Assembly (NCBI RefSeq): GCF_000383615.1
Contig: NZ_KB911583.1
Location: 417,369-481,368 of the forward strand
Reading direction: 5' to 3'
Source: Streptomyces canus 299MFChir4.1
Lineage (GTDB): Bacteria; Actinomycetota; Actinomycetes; Streptomycetales; Streptomycetaceae
DNA: 64,000 bases
A model generated the notes under the pieces. It saw only the letters and a program-made list of their open reading frames with translations. It did not search any database and was not told the origin of the DNA. The position numbers were made by a program, and so were the translations under genes. Positions 52,228 through 59,622 of the stretch are shown one piece after another (the first letter of the stretch is position 1; every line of letters starts with the position of its first letter).

Positions 52228-53667
52228 ATGACGGAAACGGAAAACATCGCCCACAGCACCTACGACGTCGTGGTGCTCGGTGCCGGGCCCGTGGGGGAGA
52301 ACGTGGCCGACCGCACCCGCGCGGCCGGCCTCTCCACCGCGGTCGTGGAGAGCGAGCTGATCGGCGGAGAGTGTTCCTACTGGGCCTGTATGCCCAGCAA
52401 GGCCCTGCTGCGGCCGGTGATCGCCCAGGCGGACGCGCGCCGCCTGCCCGGTCTGAGCGCCTCGGTGCAGGGCCCCCTCGACGCGGCCGCGGTCCTCGCC
52501 CGCCGGGACTACTGGGCCTCGGACTGGAAGGACGACGGCCAGGTCCGCTGGCTGGAGAGCATCGGCGCCGAGATCCACCGCGGCCACGGCCGTCTCAGCG
52601 GGGAGCGCACGGTCACGGTCACCGCCCCCGACGGCACACAGAAGGTACTGACCGCCCGGCACGCCGTGGCCGTCTGCACCGGCACCCGGGCCGTGCTGCC
52701 CGACCTGCCGGGCCTCGACGAGGTCAAGCCCTGGGCCAGCCGCGAGGCCACCAGCGCCAAGGCGGCACCCGGACGCCTGGTCGTGGTCGGCGGGGGAGTG
52801 GTCGCCACCGAGATGGCCACGGCCTGGCAGGCCCTCGGCTCACAGGTGACGCTCCTGGTGCGTGGCAAGGGCCTGCTCAACCGCATGGAGCCGTTCGCGG
52901 GCGAGCTCGTCGCCGAGGCGCTCACCGAAGCGGGGGTGAACGTCCGCACCGGTACCTCGGTCGAGTCGGTCACCCGGGAGAACGGCACGGTCGTGGTCGT
53001 CACCGGCACCGGTGACCGCATCGAGGCCGACGAGATCCTCTTCGCCACCGGACGCGCCCCGCACACCGACGACATAGGCCTCGACACCATCGGCCGGGAG
53101 CCCGGCAGCTGGCTGGAGGTCGACGACAGCCTCCGTGTGACCGGCAGCGACTGGCTCTACGCGGTCGGCGACGTCAACCACCGCGCGCTCCTCACCCACC
53201 AGGGCAAGTACCAGGCCCGCATCGCCGGCGCCGCCATCTCCGCCCGCGCCTCGGGAGCCTCCGTCCAGTCGGACGCGTGGGGAGCCCACGCCGCGACCGC
53301 CGACCACGACGCCGTACCCCAGGTCGTCTTCACCGACCCGGAGGCCGCCTCCGTGGGTCTCTCCCTGGCGGAGGCCGAGCAGGCGGGCCACCGGGTCCGC
53401 GCGGTCGACTACGACCTCGCCTCGGTGTCGGGCGCCGGCCTCTACGGCGACGGCTACCGCGGCCGCGCCCGCATGGTCGTCGACCTGGAACGCGAGATCC
53501 TCCTCGGCGTCACCTTCGTCGGACCCGGCGTCGGCGAACTGATCCACTCCGCGACGATCGCGGTCGCCGGGCAGGTCCCGATCAGCAGGCTGTGGCACGC
53601 GGTCCCGGCGTATCCGACGATCAGCGAGGTGTGGCTGCGGCTGCTGGAGGCGTACCGGGACAACTGA
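52228..53667 (+). CDS. Flavoprotein disulfide reductase, catalytic His replaced by Tyr
   Basis: A 479-residue pyridine-nucleotide disulfide oxidoreductase of the lipoamide dehydrogenase/MerA class. FAD loop VVVLGAGPVGENVADRTRAA, redox pair C49 and C54 in GGECSYWACMPSKALL, NAD(P) loop RLVVVGGGVVATEMATAWQA and FAD motif LYAVGDVNHRALLTHQGKYQ are intact. In lipoamide dehydrogenase the C terminus reads HPTxxE; here it is AYPTISEVW, so Tyr (Y462) stands at the catalytic His. The usual ability to reduce lipoamide is thus unlikely. It may be an NAD(P)H-dependent flavin or quinone reductase. ATG 52228 is used. Confidence 0.85.
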   Translation: MTETENIAHSTYDVVVLGAGPVGENVADRTRAAGLSTAVVESELIGGECSYWACMPSKALLRPVIAQADARRLPGLSASVQGPLDAAAVLARRDYWASDWKDDGQVRWLESIGAEIHRGHGRLSGERTVTVTAPDGTQKVLTARHAVAVCTGTRAVLPDLPGLDEVKPWASREATSAKAAPGRLVVVGGGVVATEMATAWQALGSQVTLLVRGKGLLNRMEPFAGELVAEALTEAGVNVRTGTSVESVTRENGTVVVVTGTGDRIEADEILFATGRAPHTDDIGLDTIGREPGSWLEVDDSLRVTGSDWLYAVGDVNHRALLTHQGKYQARIAGAAISARASGASVQSDAWGAHAATADHDAVPQVVFTDPEAASVGLSLAEAEQAGHRVRAVDYDLASVSGAGLYGDGYRGRARMVVDLEREILLGVTFVGPGVGELIHSATIAVAGQVPISRLWHAVPAYPTISEVWLRLLEAYRDN

Positions 53668-53836
53668 CGGCGCTCGGGGTGCTCGGCCGGGACGGCGCCG
53701 GCGGGATCGGTGCCCGTCCCAGGCCGGCCCATCGTGGGTGCGCGCTCGACGTGGGTCAGCGGGAGCGGGGAAGGGTGCGGAAGGCTTCCGCACCATCGCC
53801 GACCCGCGGATCCCGGCAGGCCCACGCAGCCGTCCG

Positions 53837-54484
53837 TCAGCCCGGCAGCTCGAAGCCGAGGGACGCGGCCGCCAGCTCCGGCGTCGGCTGCGTCCAGCGC
53901 TCGGCCACCGTCTGGTTGGAGGACAGCGAGCGAAGTTCGGCGCGGTCGAGATAGAGCACGCCGTCGAGATGGTCCGTCTCGTGCTGGACGATCCGCGCGG
54001 GCCAGCCGCCGAACACCTCGTCCACCGCGCGGCCGTTCTCGTCCTCGCACGTCAGCCTGACCTCGGCGGGCCGCGCCACCACGGCCTGCCACCCCGGCAC
54101 ACTCAGACATCCCTCGAAGAACGCCACCCGCTCGGTGCCGACCGGCTCGTACGACGGATTGACCAGGACCCGGAACGGCTGCGGCACCCGCCCGCGCGCC
54201 AGCCGTACCTCTTCCGGTACGGGCGCCGGGTCCTCGACGACCGCGATGCGCAGCGGCACCCCCACCTGCGGGGCGGCCAGTCCCACACCCGGCGCCGCGT
54301 GCATGGTCAGACGCAGTGCCTCGACGAAGCGGGACAGCAGCGCGGGGTCCAGCTGGCCGTCGTAACGCTCGGTGCCGCCTCGCAGGACCGGCTCGCCGGC
54401 CGCCACGATCGGCAGCGGACCGTCCGTGGCCAGGAGTTCCTCGACCAGCTCGGCAAGGGGCGCGCGATGACTCGGAGTTGACAT
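53837..54484 (-). CDS. def: Peptide deformylase
   Basis: A 215-residue metalloenzyme removing formyl groups from nascent proteins. The three canonical motifs are present: PGVGLAAPQVGVPLR, EGCLSVPGW, and the metal site IVQHETDHLDGVLY. The N-terminal 30 residues and the C-terminal 25 residues extend the catalytic core. This copy is unlinked to fmt, so it is one of the accessory deformylases usual in Streptomyces, which often have two to four. ATG 54484 is the start. Confidence 0.95.
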   Translation of the reverse strand: MSTPSHRAPLAELVEELLATDGPLPIVAAGEPVLRGGTERYDGQLDPALLSRFVEALRLTMHAAPGVGLAAPQVGVPLRIAVVEDPAPVPEEVRLARGRVPQPFRVLVNPSYEPVGTERVAFFEGCLSVPGWQAVVARPAEVRLTCEDENGRAVDEVFGGWPARIVQHETDHLDGVLYLDRAELRSLSSNQTVAERWTQPTPELAAASLGFELPG

Positions 54485-54602
54485 CGCGCCAGGATGCCAC
54501 GGAGTGCCTTGTGACGCAGGTCACTTCGGGGCCCGGGAACCTGACGCCCCCTTCCTCCGACTACTGGACCGCCCCCGTCCCCAGCCCTCGGAGAAGCCGC
54601 CG

Positions 54603-56000
54603 ATGTCCATCGCCCCCTCGACCACCAAGGACGGGGTCCCGCAGCCGGCCGCCCCGGCGCCGGCCCCCGGCAGATGGGCCCCGCTGCGCCCGCTCGTGCT
54701 GCGTCTGCACTTCTACGCCGGTGTCTTCGTGGCGCCCTTTCTGCTCGTCGCCGCCGTCACCGGGTTCCTGTACGCGGGTGCCTTCCAGGCCGAGAAGATC
54801 GCCTACCGGGACGAGATGACCGTCGCCGCCGTCGGCGCCAGCAAGCTGCCCGTCTCCGACCAGGTGGACGCCGCCCGCAAGGCGCACCCCGAGGGCACGG
54901 TCTCGGCGATACGCCCCTCGCCCGCGGCCGACGCGACGACCCGGGTGCTGCTGTCAGGGGTGAAGGGAGTCGACCCGAACCACACCCTGGCCGTGTTCGT
55001 CGACCCGTACACCGGGAAGGTCCGCGGCACGCTGGAGCAGTACGGCTCGACCGGAGCGCTGCCGCTGCGGACCTGGATCGACGAGTTCCACCGCGACCTG
55101 CACCTCGGCGAGAACGGCCGCCTCTACAGCGAGTTCGCCGCCAGCTGGCTGTGGGTGATCGCGGGCGGCGGCATCGTGCTGTGGTTCTCCCGCCGCCGCG
55201 CCCTGCGCAAGGTCCGCGGCACCAGCGGGCGCCGTCGCACCCTGGGCCTGCACGGCAGCGTCGGCGTCTGGGCGGCCGCCGGGTTCTTCTTCCTGTCGGC
55301 CACCGGACTGACCTGGTCGACGTACGCCGGCGCCAACATCGACGAACTGCGCACCTCGCTCGGCCAGTCCACGCCCTCCGTCTCCGCGGCCGCGGGCGGC
55401 GACCACTCGGGCCACGGCGCGTCCGCCTCGGCCGGGGACGCCGAGCACGGCGTCGGCCTCGACAAGGTGCTGGCCGCGGCCCGCGCCGAAGGCCTCGGCG
55501 ACCCCGTCGAGATCGTGCCGCCCGCCGACGCGTCGTCGGCCTATGTCGTACGGCAGGTGCAGCGCAGCTGGCCCGAGAAGCAGGACTCGGTCGCCGTCGA
55601 CCCGAGCAGCGGCGAGGTCACCGACACCGTGCGGTTCGCGGACTACCCGCTGCTCGCCAAGCTGACCCGCTGGGGCATCGACCTGCACACCGGAGTCCTG
55701 TTCGGGCTGGTCAACCAGCTCGTCCTGATGGTCCTCGCGCTGTCGCTGGTCCTGCTGATCGTGTGGGGCTACCGCATGTGGTGGCAGCGCGGCCGGGGCT
55801 CCGCCTTCGGCCGGCCGATCCCGCGCGGCGCCTGGCAGCAGGTCCCGCCGCAGATCCTGGTGCCCGGCGTGGTGGTCGTCGCCGTCCTCGGCTACTTCGT
55901 GCCATTGCTCGGCATTCCGCTGGCCGGCTTCGTCGTCGCCGATGTGATCCTCGGCGAGATCGCGCACCGGAGGGGCAGGAAGGGCGTGGCCGCGACCTGA
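54603..56000 (+). CDS. PepSY-associated membrane protein
   Basis: A 465-residue integral membrane protein of the PepSY/iron-regulated type. Four to five helices are visible: LHFYAGVFVAPFLLVAAVTG, SWLWVIAGGGIVLWFS, LHGSVGVWAAAGFFFLSATG, LVNQLVLMVLALSLVLLIVW and ILVPGVVVVAVLGYFVPLLG. The first carries the family LRxHFYAG signature, and WIDEFHRDLHLGENGRLYSE is the conserved PepSY_TM stretch. A His-rich external loop (GGDHSGHGASASAGDAEHG) may bind metal. The likely role is ferric reduction or siderophore-linked electron transfer, an inference from the family. It converges with a MarR pair. Confidence 0.85.
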   Translation: MSIAPSTTKDGVPQPAAPAPAPGRWAPLRPLVLRLHFYAGVFVAPFLLVAAVTGFLYAGAFQAEKIAYRDEMTVAAVGASKLPVSDQVDAARKAHPEGTVSAIRPSPAADATTRVLLSGVKGVDPNHTLAVFVDPYTGKVRGTLEQYGSTGALPLRTWIDEFHRDLHLGENGRLYSEFAASWLWVIAGGGIVLWFSRRRALRKVRGTSGRRRTLGLHGSVGVWAAAGFFFLSATGLTWSTYAGANIDELRTSLGQSTPSVSAAAGGDHSGHGASASAGDAEHGVGLDKVLAAARAEGLGDPVEIVPPADASSAYVVRQVQRSWPEKQDSVAVDPSSGEVTDTVRFADYPLLAKLTRWGIDLHTGVLFGLVNQLVLMVLALSLVLLIVWGYRMWWQRGRGSAFGRPIPRGAWQQVPPQILVPGVVVVAVLGYFVPLLGIPLAGFVVADVILGEIAHRRGRKGVAAT

Positions 56001-56018
56001 GACCTACGTGCTGTCCCG

Positions 56019-56477
56019 CTACTCGGCCAGGGCGGCGAGCTCCGCGTCGGCCCGCTCGGTGATGAGGCTCAGTACGCGGCCGGCGACCGCGAGGTCCTCG
56101 GCCGGGATGCCGGCGTAGACCCGGGCGCTGATGGGGGCGGTCTCGGCGGAGGTCGTCTCGAACAGCGCCCGGCCGGCGTCCGTGATCCGCACCTGGGACG
56201 GCCCCCGGGACGCCCCCTGGGGAGCCACCAGTCCCTTGGCGACCAGTTCGTCGACCACGGAGTGCGCCTGAGCCGGGTCGATCTTCAGCGCGCCGACGAC
56301 GTCCTCGGCGATGCGGTCACGCGCGACCGGTCCCTCCGCCAGGGCGGCCAGGCGCAGCGTGACCGACTGCTGGAAGGTCATGCCGTGGCGGGCCAGGGCG
56401 TTCTCGAGGAGTGCGCGGGCGGCGTAGTGGGCCAGGGCTATGACGCGGGGGGTGAGGACGGGAGTGGCGGTGGTCAT
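56019..56477 (-). CDS. MarR-like winged-helix protein, second of pair
   Basis: A 152-residue winged-helix protein. ARALLENALARHGMTFQQSV starts the dimer/DNA-binding region, and IDPAQAHSVVDELVAKGLVA with QVRITDAGRALFE gives recognition helix and wing. Its ATG (56477) overlaps the stop of the preceding MarR gene by four bases, so the two are translationally coupled. A heteromeric pair is possible. It converges with the PepSY gene. Confidence 0.8.
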   Translation of the reverse strand: MTTATPVLTPRVIALAHYAARALLENALARHGMTFQQSVTLRLAALAEGPVARDRIAEDVVGALKIDPAQAHSVVDELVAKGLVAPQGASRGPSQVRITDAGRALFETTSAETAPISARVYAGIPAEDLAVAGRVLSLITERADAELAALAE

Positions 56478-56956
56478 GGCTGCTCCTTGAGGTTCTCGTT
56501 CGTCGGGTCGAGAGGTGCGTCGAGCAGGGTCGTCAGCTCACGCTTGAACTCCCGCGTGCGTGCGCTGTCCAGGCCGCCGAGGGGTGCCAGCAGTTGCTCC
56601 AGGAGCCCCTGGACGACCTCGATGGCCTGCCGGGTCCGCTCGCGGCCCTCCTCGGTGAGCGCCAGTTGCACCGCGCGCGGGTCGCGCGGGTCGCGAGCGC
56701 GCTCCAGGAGCCCGGCGCTCTCCAGGGAGCGCGCCAGCTTGGAGACGTAGAGCGGTTCGAGGCCGGTCCGGTCGGCGAGACGCCGCTGGCTCGGGCGTTC
56801 GCCACCGCGCTGCATGCCGTACAGCGAGGCCACCAGCGAGTACTGGGCGTGCGTCAGGCCGAGCGGCGCCACCGCGCGATCGACCGCGACCCGCCACTTC
56901 ATCGACAGTCGCCAGACCAGGAAACCGGGCGTCGCGCCCTCGGATGCCGTACTCAT
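56474..56956 (-). CDS. MarR-family transcriptional regulator, first of pair
   Basis: A 160-residue MarR protein. LTHAQYSLVASLYGMQRGGE begins the core, RRLADRTGLEPLYVSKLARS is the recognition region and RDPRDPRAVQLALTEEGRER the wing. ATG 56956 is 13 bp from an exact 12-bp direct repeat, CATGGCTACTAT, that may be its operator. It is followed without gap by a second MarR-like gene. The pirin gene is divergent, 136 bp away. Confidence 0.88.
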   Translation of the reverse strand: MSTASEGATPGFLVWRLSMKWRVAVDRAVAPLGLTHAQYSLVASLYGMQRGGERPSQRRLADRTGLEPLYVSKLARSLESAGLLERARDPRDPRAVQLALTEEGRERTRQAIEVVQGLLEQLLAPLGGLDSARTREFKRELTTLLDAPLDPTNENLKEQP

Positions 56957-56969
56957 GCCCGATACGGTA

Positions 56970-56996
56970 CATGGCTACTATGTCCATGGCTACTAT
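56970..56996. promoter_or_regulatory. Two 12-bp direct repeats (candidate MarR operator)
   Basis: CATGGCTACTAT occurs at 56970-56981 and again at 56985-56996, separated by GTC. The AT-rich ends stand out in this GC-rich DNA and lie in the divergent MarR/pirin gap. Confidence 0.6.
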
Positions 56997-57092
56997 TTTC
57001 CCCGGCGCCCGCGAACCGGCGGGCGACCACCCGGCACGGAGCCCGGGGGGACGGCCTGACGGGAAACGCCTCACGGGGCTAGGTTGGGCGTC

Positions 57093-58058
57093 ATGAGCAA
57101 TCTTGATCGCCAGGCGGTTCCCGCCCTGTGCGGCGGCCGCGGCTTCGTGGTGGCGGAACCCGTGCGCGAACTCCTCAGCCCCCGCCGCGTGAAGCTGGGC
57201 GAGTCCGGCGAGGTGCGCCGGCTGCTGCCCAACCTGGGCCGCCGTATGGTCGGCGCCTGGTGCTTCGTCGATCACTACGGCCCCGACGACATCGCCGACG
57301 AGCCGGGCATGCAGGTGCCCCCGCACCCGCACATGGGTCTGCAGACGGTGAGCTGGCTGCACCAGGGCGAGGTCCTGCACCGCGACTCCACCGGCAGCCT
57401 CCAGACCATCCGCCCCCGTGAACTGGGCCTGATGACCTCCGGCCGCGCGATCAGCCACTCCGAGGAGAGCCCGAAGCCGCACGCCCGCTTCCTGCACGGC
57501 GCCCAGCTCTGGGTCGCCCTCCCGGACGGGGACCGCCACACCGACCCGCACTTCGAGCACCACACCGGGCTTCCGCAGATCACGGCCCCGGGCCTGACGG
57601 CCACGCTCATCCTGGGCGAACTCGACGGCGCACGCTCACCCGGAACGGCGTACACCCCCATCGTCGGCGCCGACCTGACCCTCGCCCGCGGCACGGACGT
57701 ACGCCTGCCGCTGGAACCGGACTTCGAGTACGCCGTGCTGTCCATGTCCGGCGAGGCCCATGTGGACGGGGTGCCGGTGCTGCCCGGCTCGATGCTCTAC
57801 CTCGGCTGCGGGCGCACCGAACTCCCGCTGCGCGCCGAGTCGGACGCGGGCCTGATGCTCCTGGGCGGCGAGCCGTTCGAGGAGGAACTGATCATGTTCT
57901 GGAACTGGATCGGGCGGTCCCAGGAGGAGATCGAGCAGGCGCGTCGGGACTGGATGGAAGGCCGCCGCTTCGGTGAGGTGAAGGGGTATGACGGCGCGCC
58001 GCTGCCGGCGCCTGAGTTGCCGCCCGTGCCGTTGAAGCCACGGGGTAGGGTGCGCTGA
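57093..58058 (+). CDS. Pirin family protein
   Basis: A 321-residue bicupin. The pirin signature VPPHPHMGLQTVSWLHQGEV carries two metal His residues, followed by ITSGRAISHSEE-like text (MTSGRAISHSEESPKPHARF) with the third His and Glu ligands. LHGAQLWVALPD and LLLGGEPFEEELIMFWNWIG are family marks. Pirins bind Fe and can oxidise quercetin or modulate other proteins; the role here is open. ATG 57093 is chosen; TTG 57084 is unlikely. Confidence 0.92.
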   Translation: MSNLDRQAVPALCGGRGFVVAEPVRELLSPRRVKLGESGEVRRLLPNLGRRMVGAWCFVDHYGPDDIADEPGMQVPPHPHMGLQTVSWLHQGEVLHRDSTGSLQTIRPRELGLMTSGRAISHSEESPKPHARFLHGAQLWVALPDGDRHTDPHFEHHTGLPQITAPGLTATLILGELDGARSPGTAYTPIVGADLTLARGTDVRLPLEPDFEYAVLSMSGEAHVDGVPVLPGSMLYLGCGRTELPLRAESDAGLMLLGGEPFEEELIMFWNWIGRSQEEIEQARRDWMEGRRFGEVKGYDGAPLPAPELPPVPLKPRGRVR

Positions 58059-58515
58059 CCTGCAGGAATGCCTGCGTGTTGGTGACGCAGTCGAGTGCGG
58101 CGCGGCCTGGCAATGCCTCCGGCGGTCGACCGTGTTGCCGTTCGGGCGGGGGCGGGTGGCGGCTCCACGGTGTGGCCGTCTGTGGGCAGCTGTGGCAGAG
58201 CGAGTGCCGGCCTTTGCTGACTTTCCTGACGTTCCGTCAGTCAGGTTGTGAGGTTCCTTTCGTGGCCCCGTGCCTTGCGCAGGGCTTCCGCGGGTTTGGT
58301 GACGACCGGGGAGGGCTGCCCCGACGTGTGGTTGAGGCAGGCCGGTAGTGCGGATCACCGGGTCTCGCGCGGTCGCCTCACGGACGGCTGGGGCGCGTCG
58401 AGGGCCGCTGGCCCACGTATGGTCCGGCTCTCGGTCCGAGGCGGGCTGATCACCGGGAATCTCTACGCAGCCCCCGCGTCGGCGGGGATCTCGGGGCGAT
58501 GACGTTCACGGATAC
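58059..58515. other. Intergenic, one orphan inverted repeat
   Basis: No gene is supported here. CTGACG-TTC-CGTCAG (58226-58240) is a perfect 6+3+6 inverted repeat, followed by GAGGTTCCTTTCGTG, the same 15 bases that carry the ribosome site and GTG start of the TetR gene at 58924. It may be the surviving promoter, operator and leader of a lost regulator gene. Confidence 0.45.
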
Positions 58516-58821
58516 CAACGGCACCGGATCGCCGGGCCCGGGCCGGTGGAGGACGCCTCGGTCCTGTGGCCCGAGGACCTGTCACCGCATCAGATCGTGG
58601 CCGTGCTGCATCTGCCCGCCCAGGACGCCTACAGCGACGCCCGCCGCTACGCCGACGACGTCCTTTCCTTCAGCCCCTGGCACGCCCTGGAGGCCTACCG
58701 CCGGCTGGGCTCGATCATGCGCTCCCGCCGCGCCGCGTACTCAGCTTCCAGCGCCTTCCGGCACCGCTTCAACGGCATCGAGCCGCAGGAGCCGTCCGAC
58801 ATCAAGGAGCTGCCCGCCTGA
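58516..58821 (+). pseudogene. Catalase-family (SrpA-like) protein, C-terminal relic
   Basis: The plus strand reads EDASVLWPEDLSPHQIVAVL, then HLPAQDAYSDARRYADDVLS and FSPWHALEAYRRLGSIMRSR, then SAFRHRFNGIEPQEPSDIKE. This equals the last 90 or so residues of small catalase-fold heme proteins, including the proximal RRY and DDVLSFSPWH segments. The catalytic N-terminal barrel is absent. A GTG at 58546 could initiate translation, but the product would be only 91 residues without heme pocket, so a relic is more likely. Recognition is by eye. Confidence 0.6.
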
Positions 58822-58875
58822 CCAGGTCCCGGCCGGCCCCGGACGCGGCCGCCGGTCGGTCGGGGCCCGCGTGCC

Positions 58876-58895
58876 AGAATGGAGAAGTCCATTCT
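58876..58895. promoter_or_regulatory. TetR operator, perfect palindrome
   Basis: AGAATGGA-GAAG-TCCATTCT is a perfect 8+4+8 inverted repeat 28 bp before the TetR start. The upstream in-frame ATG at 58879 falls inside this site, which argues for the GTG at 58924 as the true start. Confidence 0.75.
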
Positions 58896-58923
58896 CCGCC
58901 CTGGCTTCTTCGAGGTTCCTTTC

Positions 58924-59550
58924 GTGTCCCAGCCCGTCGGCCGTGTGCCCCAGCGACGCAACGCCCGGTCCAACCGGGCGCGCATCCTCGCCACCGCCCG
59001 CCAGGAGCTCGGGCGGAATCCCGACATCACCCTGGAGGAACTCGCCCGCGCCTCCGGTGTCGTACGGCGCACGCTGTTCGGACACTTCCCCGGGCGGGCG
59101 GCTCTGTTGGACGCGCTGGCCGAGGAGGCCGCCGAGGCGCTTCAGGCCACCGTGGCGGTCGGCGCGGGGGTGACGGAGCCGGCCGACCGGGCGCTCGCCC
59201 ACTTCACGTTGGAGCTCTGGCCCGTGGGCGACCGGTACCGGATGCTCCTGGCGCTGGCCCGACGGGACCTCGGCATGGACCGTGTCGCCGGGATTTTGAA
59301 GCCCGCCCGGGTCAGGGTCACGGCCATCGTGGAGCAGGGACAACGGGACGGGATCTTCCACTCCCACCTGTCGGCCCCGGTGCTGAGCGCCGGCCTGGAG
59401 GCGATGACGGTCGCCCTGCTGGAAGAGGTCAACACCGGGGCGCTGGAGGACGACGGCACCCGGGTGGCGGTCACCACGCTCATCGCGGCCGGTGTGCCGG
59501 AGAAGCGGGCGCAGACCGTAGTCGACGAGGTGGCCGCCGCCGAGGGGTGA
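58924..59550 (+). CDS. TetR-family regulator (paralogue of 61425 gene)
   Basis: A 208-residue TetR protein. The helix-turn-helix is LEELARASGVVRRTLFGHFP. The C-terminal region ELWPVGDRYRMLLALARRDL is closely similar to the TetR at 61425 (AVWPVGDRYRILLRLAPQDL), so the two are paralogues on either side of one exporter gene. GTG 58924 has GAGG eight bases upstream and keeps the operator outside the coding region. Autorepression through AGAATGGA-GAAG-TCCATTCT is likely. It converges with the DHA2 exporter. Confidence 0.88.
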   Translation: MSQPVGRVPQRRNARSNRARILATARQELGRNPDITLEELARASGVVRRTLFGHFPGRAALLDALAEEAAEALQATVAVGAGVTEPADRALAHFTLELWPVGDRYRMLLALARRDLGMDRVAGILKPARVRVTAIVEQGQRDGIFHSHLSAPVLSAGLEAMTVALLEEVNTGALEDDGTRVAVTTLIAAGVPEKRAQTVVDEVAAAEG

Positions 59551-59572
59551 GATCGCCCCCGCAGTCCGACGT

Positions 59573-59600
59573 GACCCCGGTGCGAAGCGCCGGGGTCTTT
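59573..59600. terminator. Terminator between TetR and DHA2 exporter
   Basis: GACCCCGG and CCGGGGTC form an 8-bp stem with a nine-base loop, followed by TTT. It serves the converging TetR and exporter genes. Confidence 0.7.
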
Positions 59601-59622
59601 CCATGTCCGTCCCACGTGTGGC

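Noticed and set aside
58461..58500. CRISPR-like unit (CAGCCCCCGCGTCGGCGGGGAT)
   Set aside because: It resembles a type I-E Streptomyces repeat, but only one copy is present with no spacers and no cas genes.
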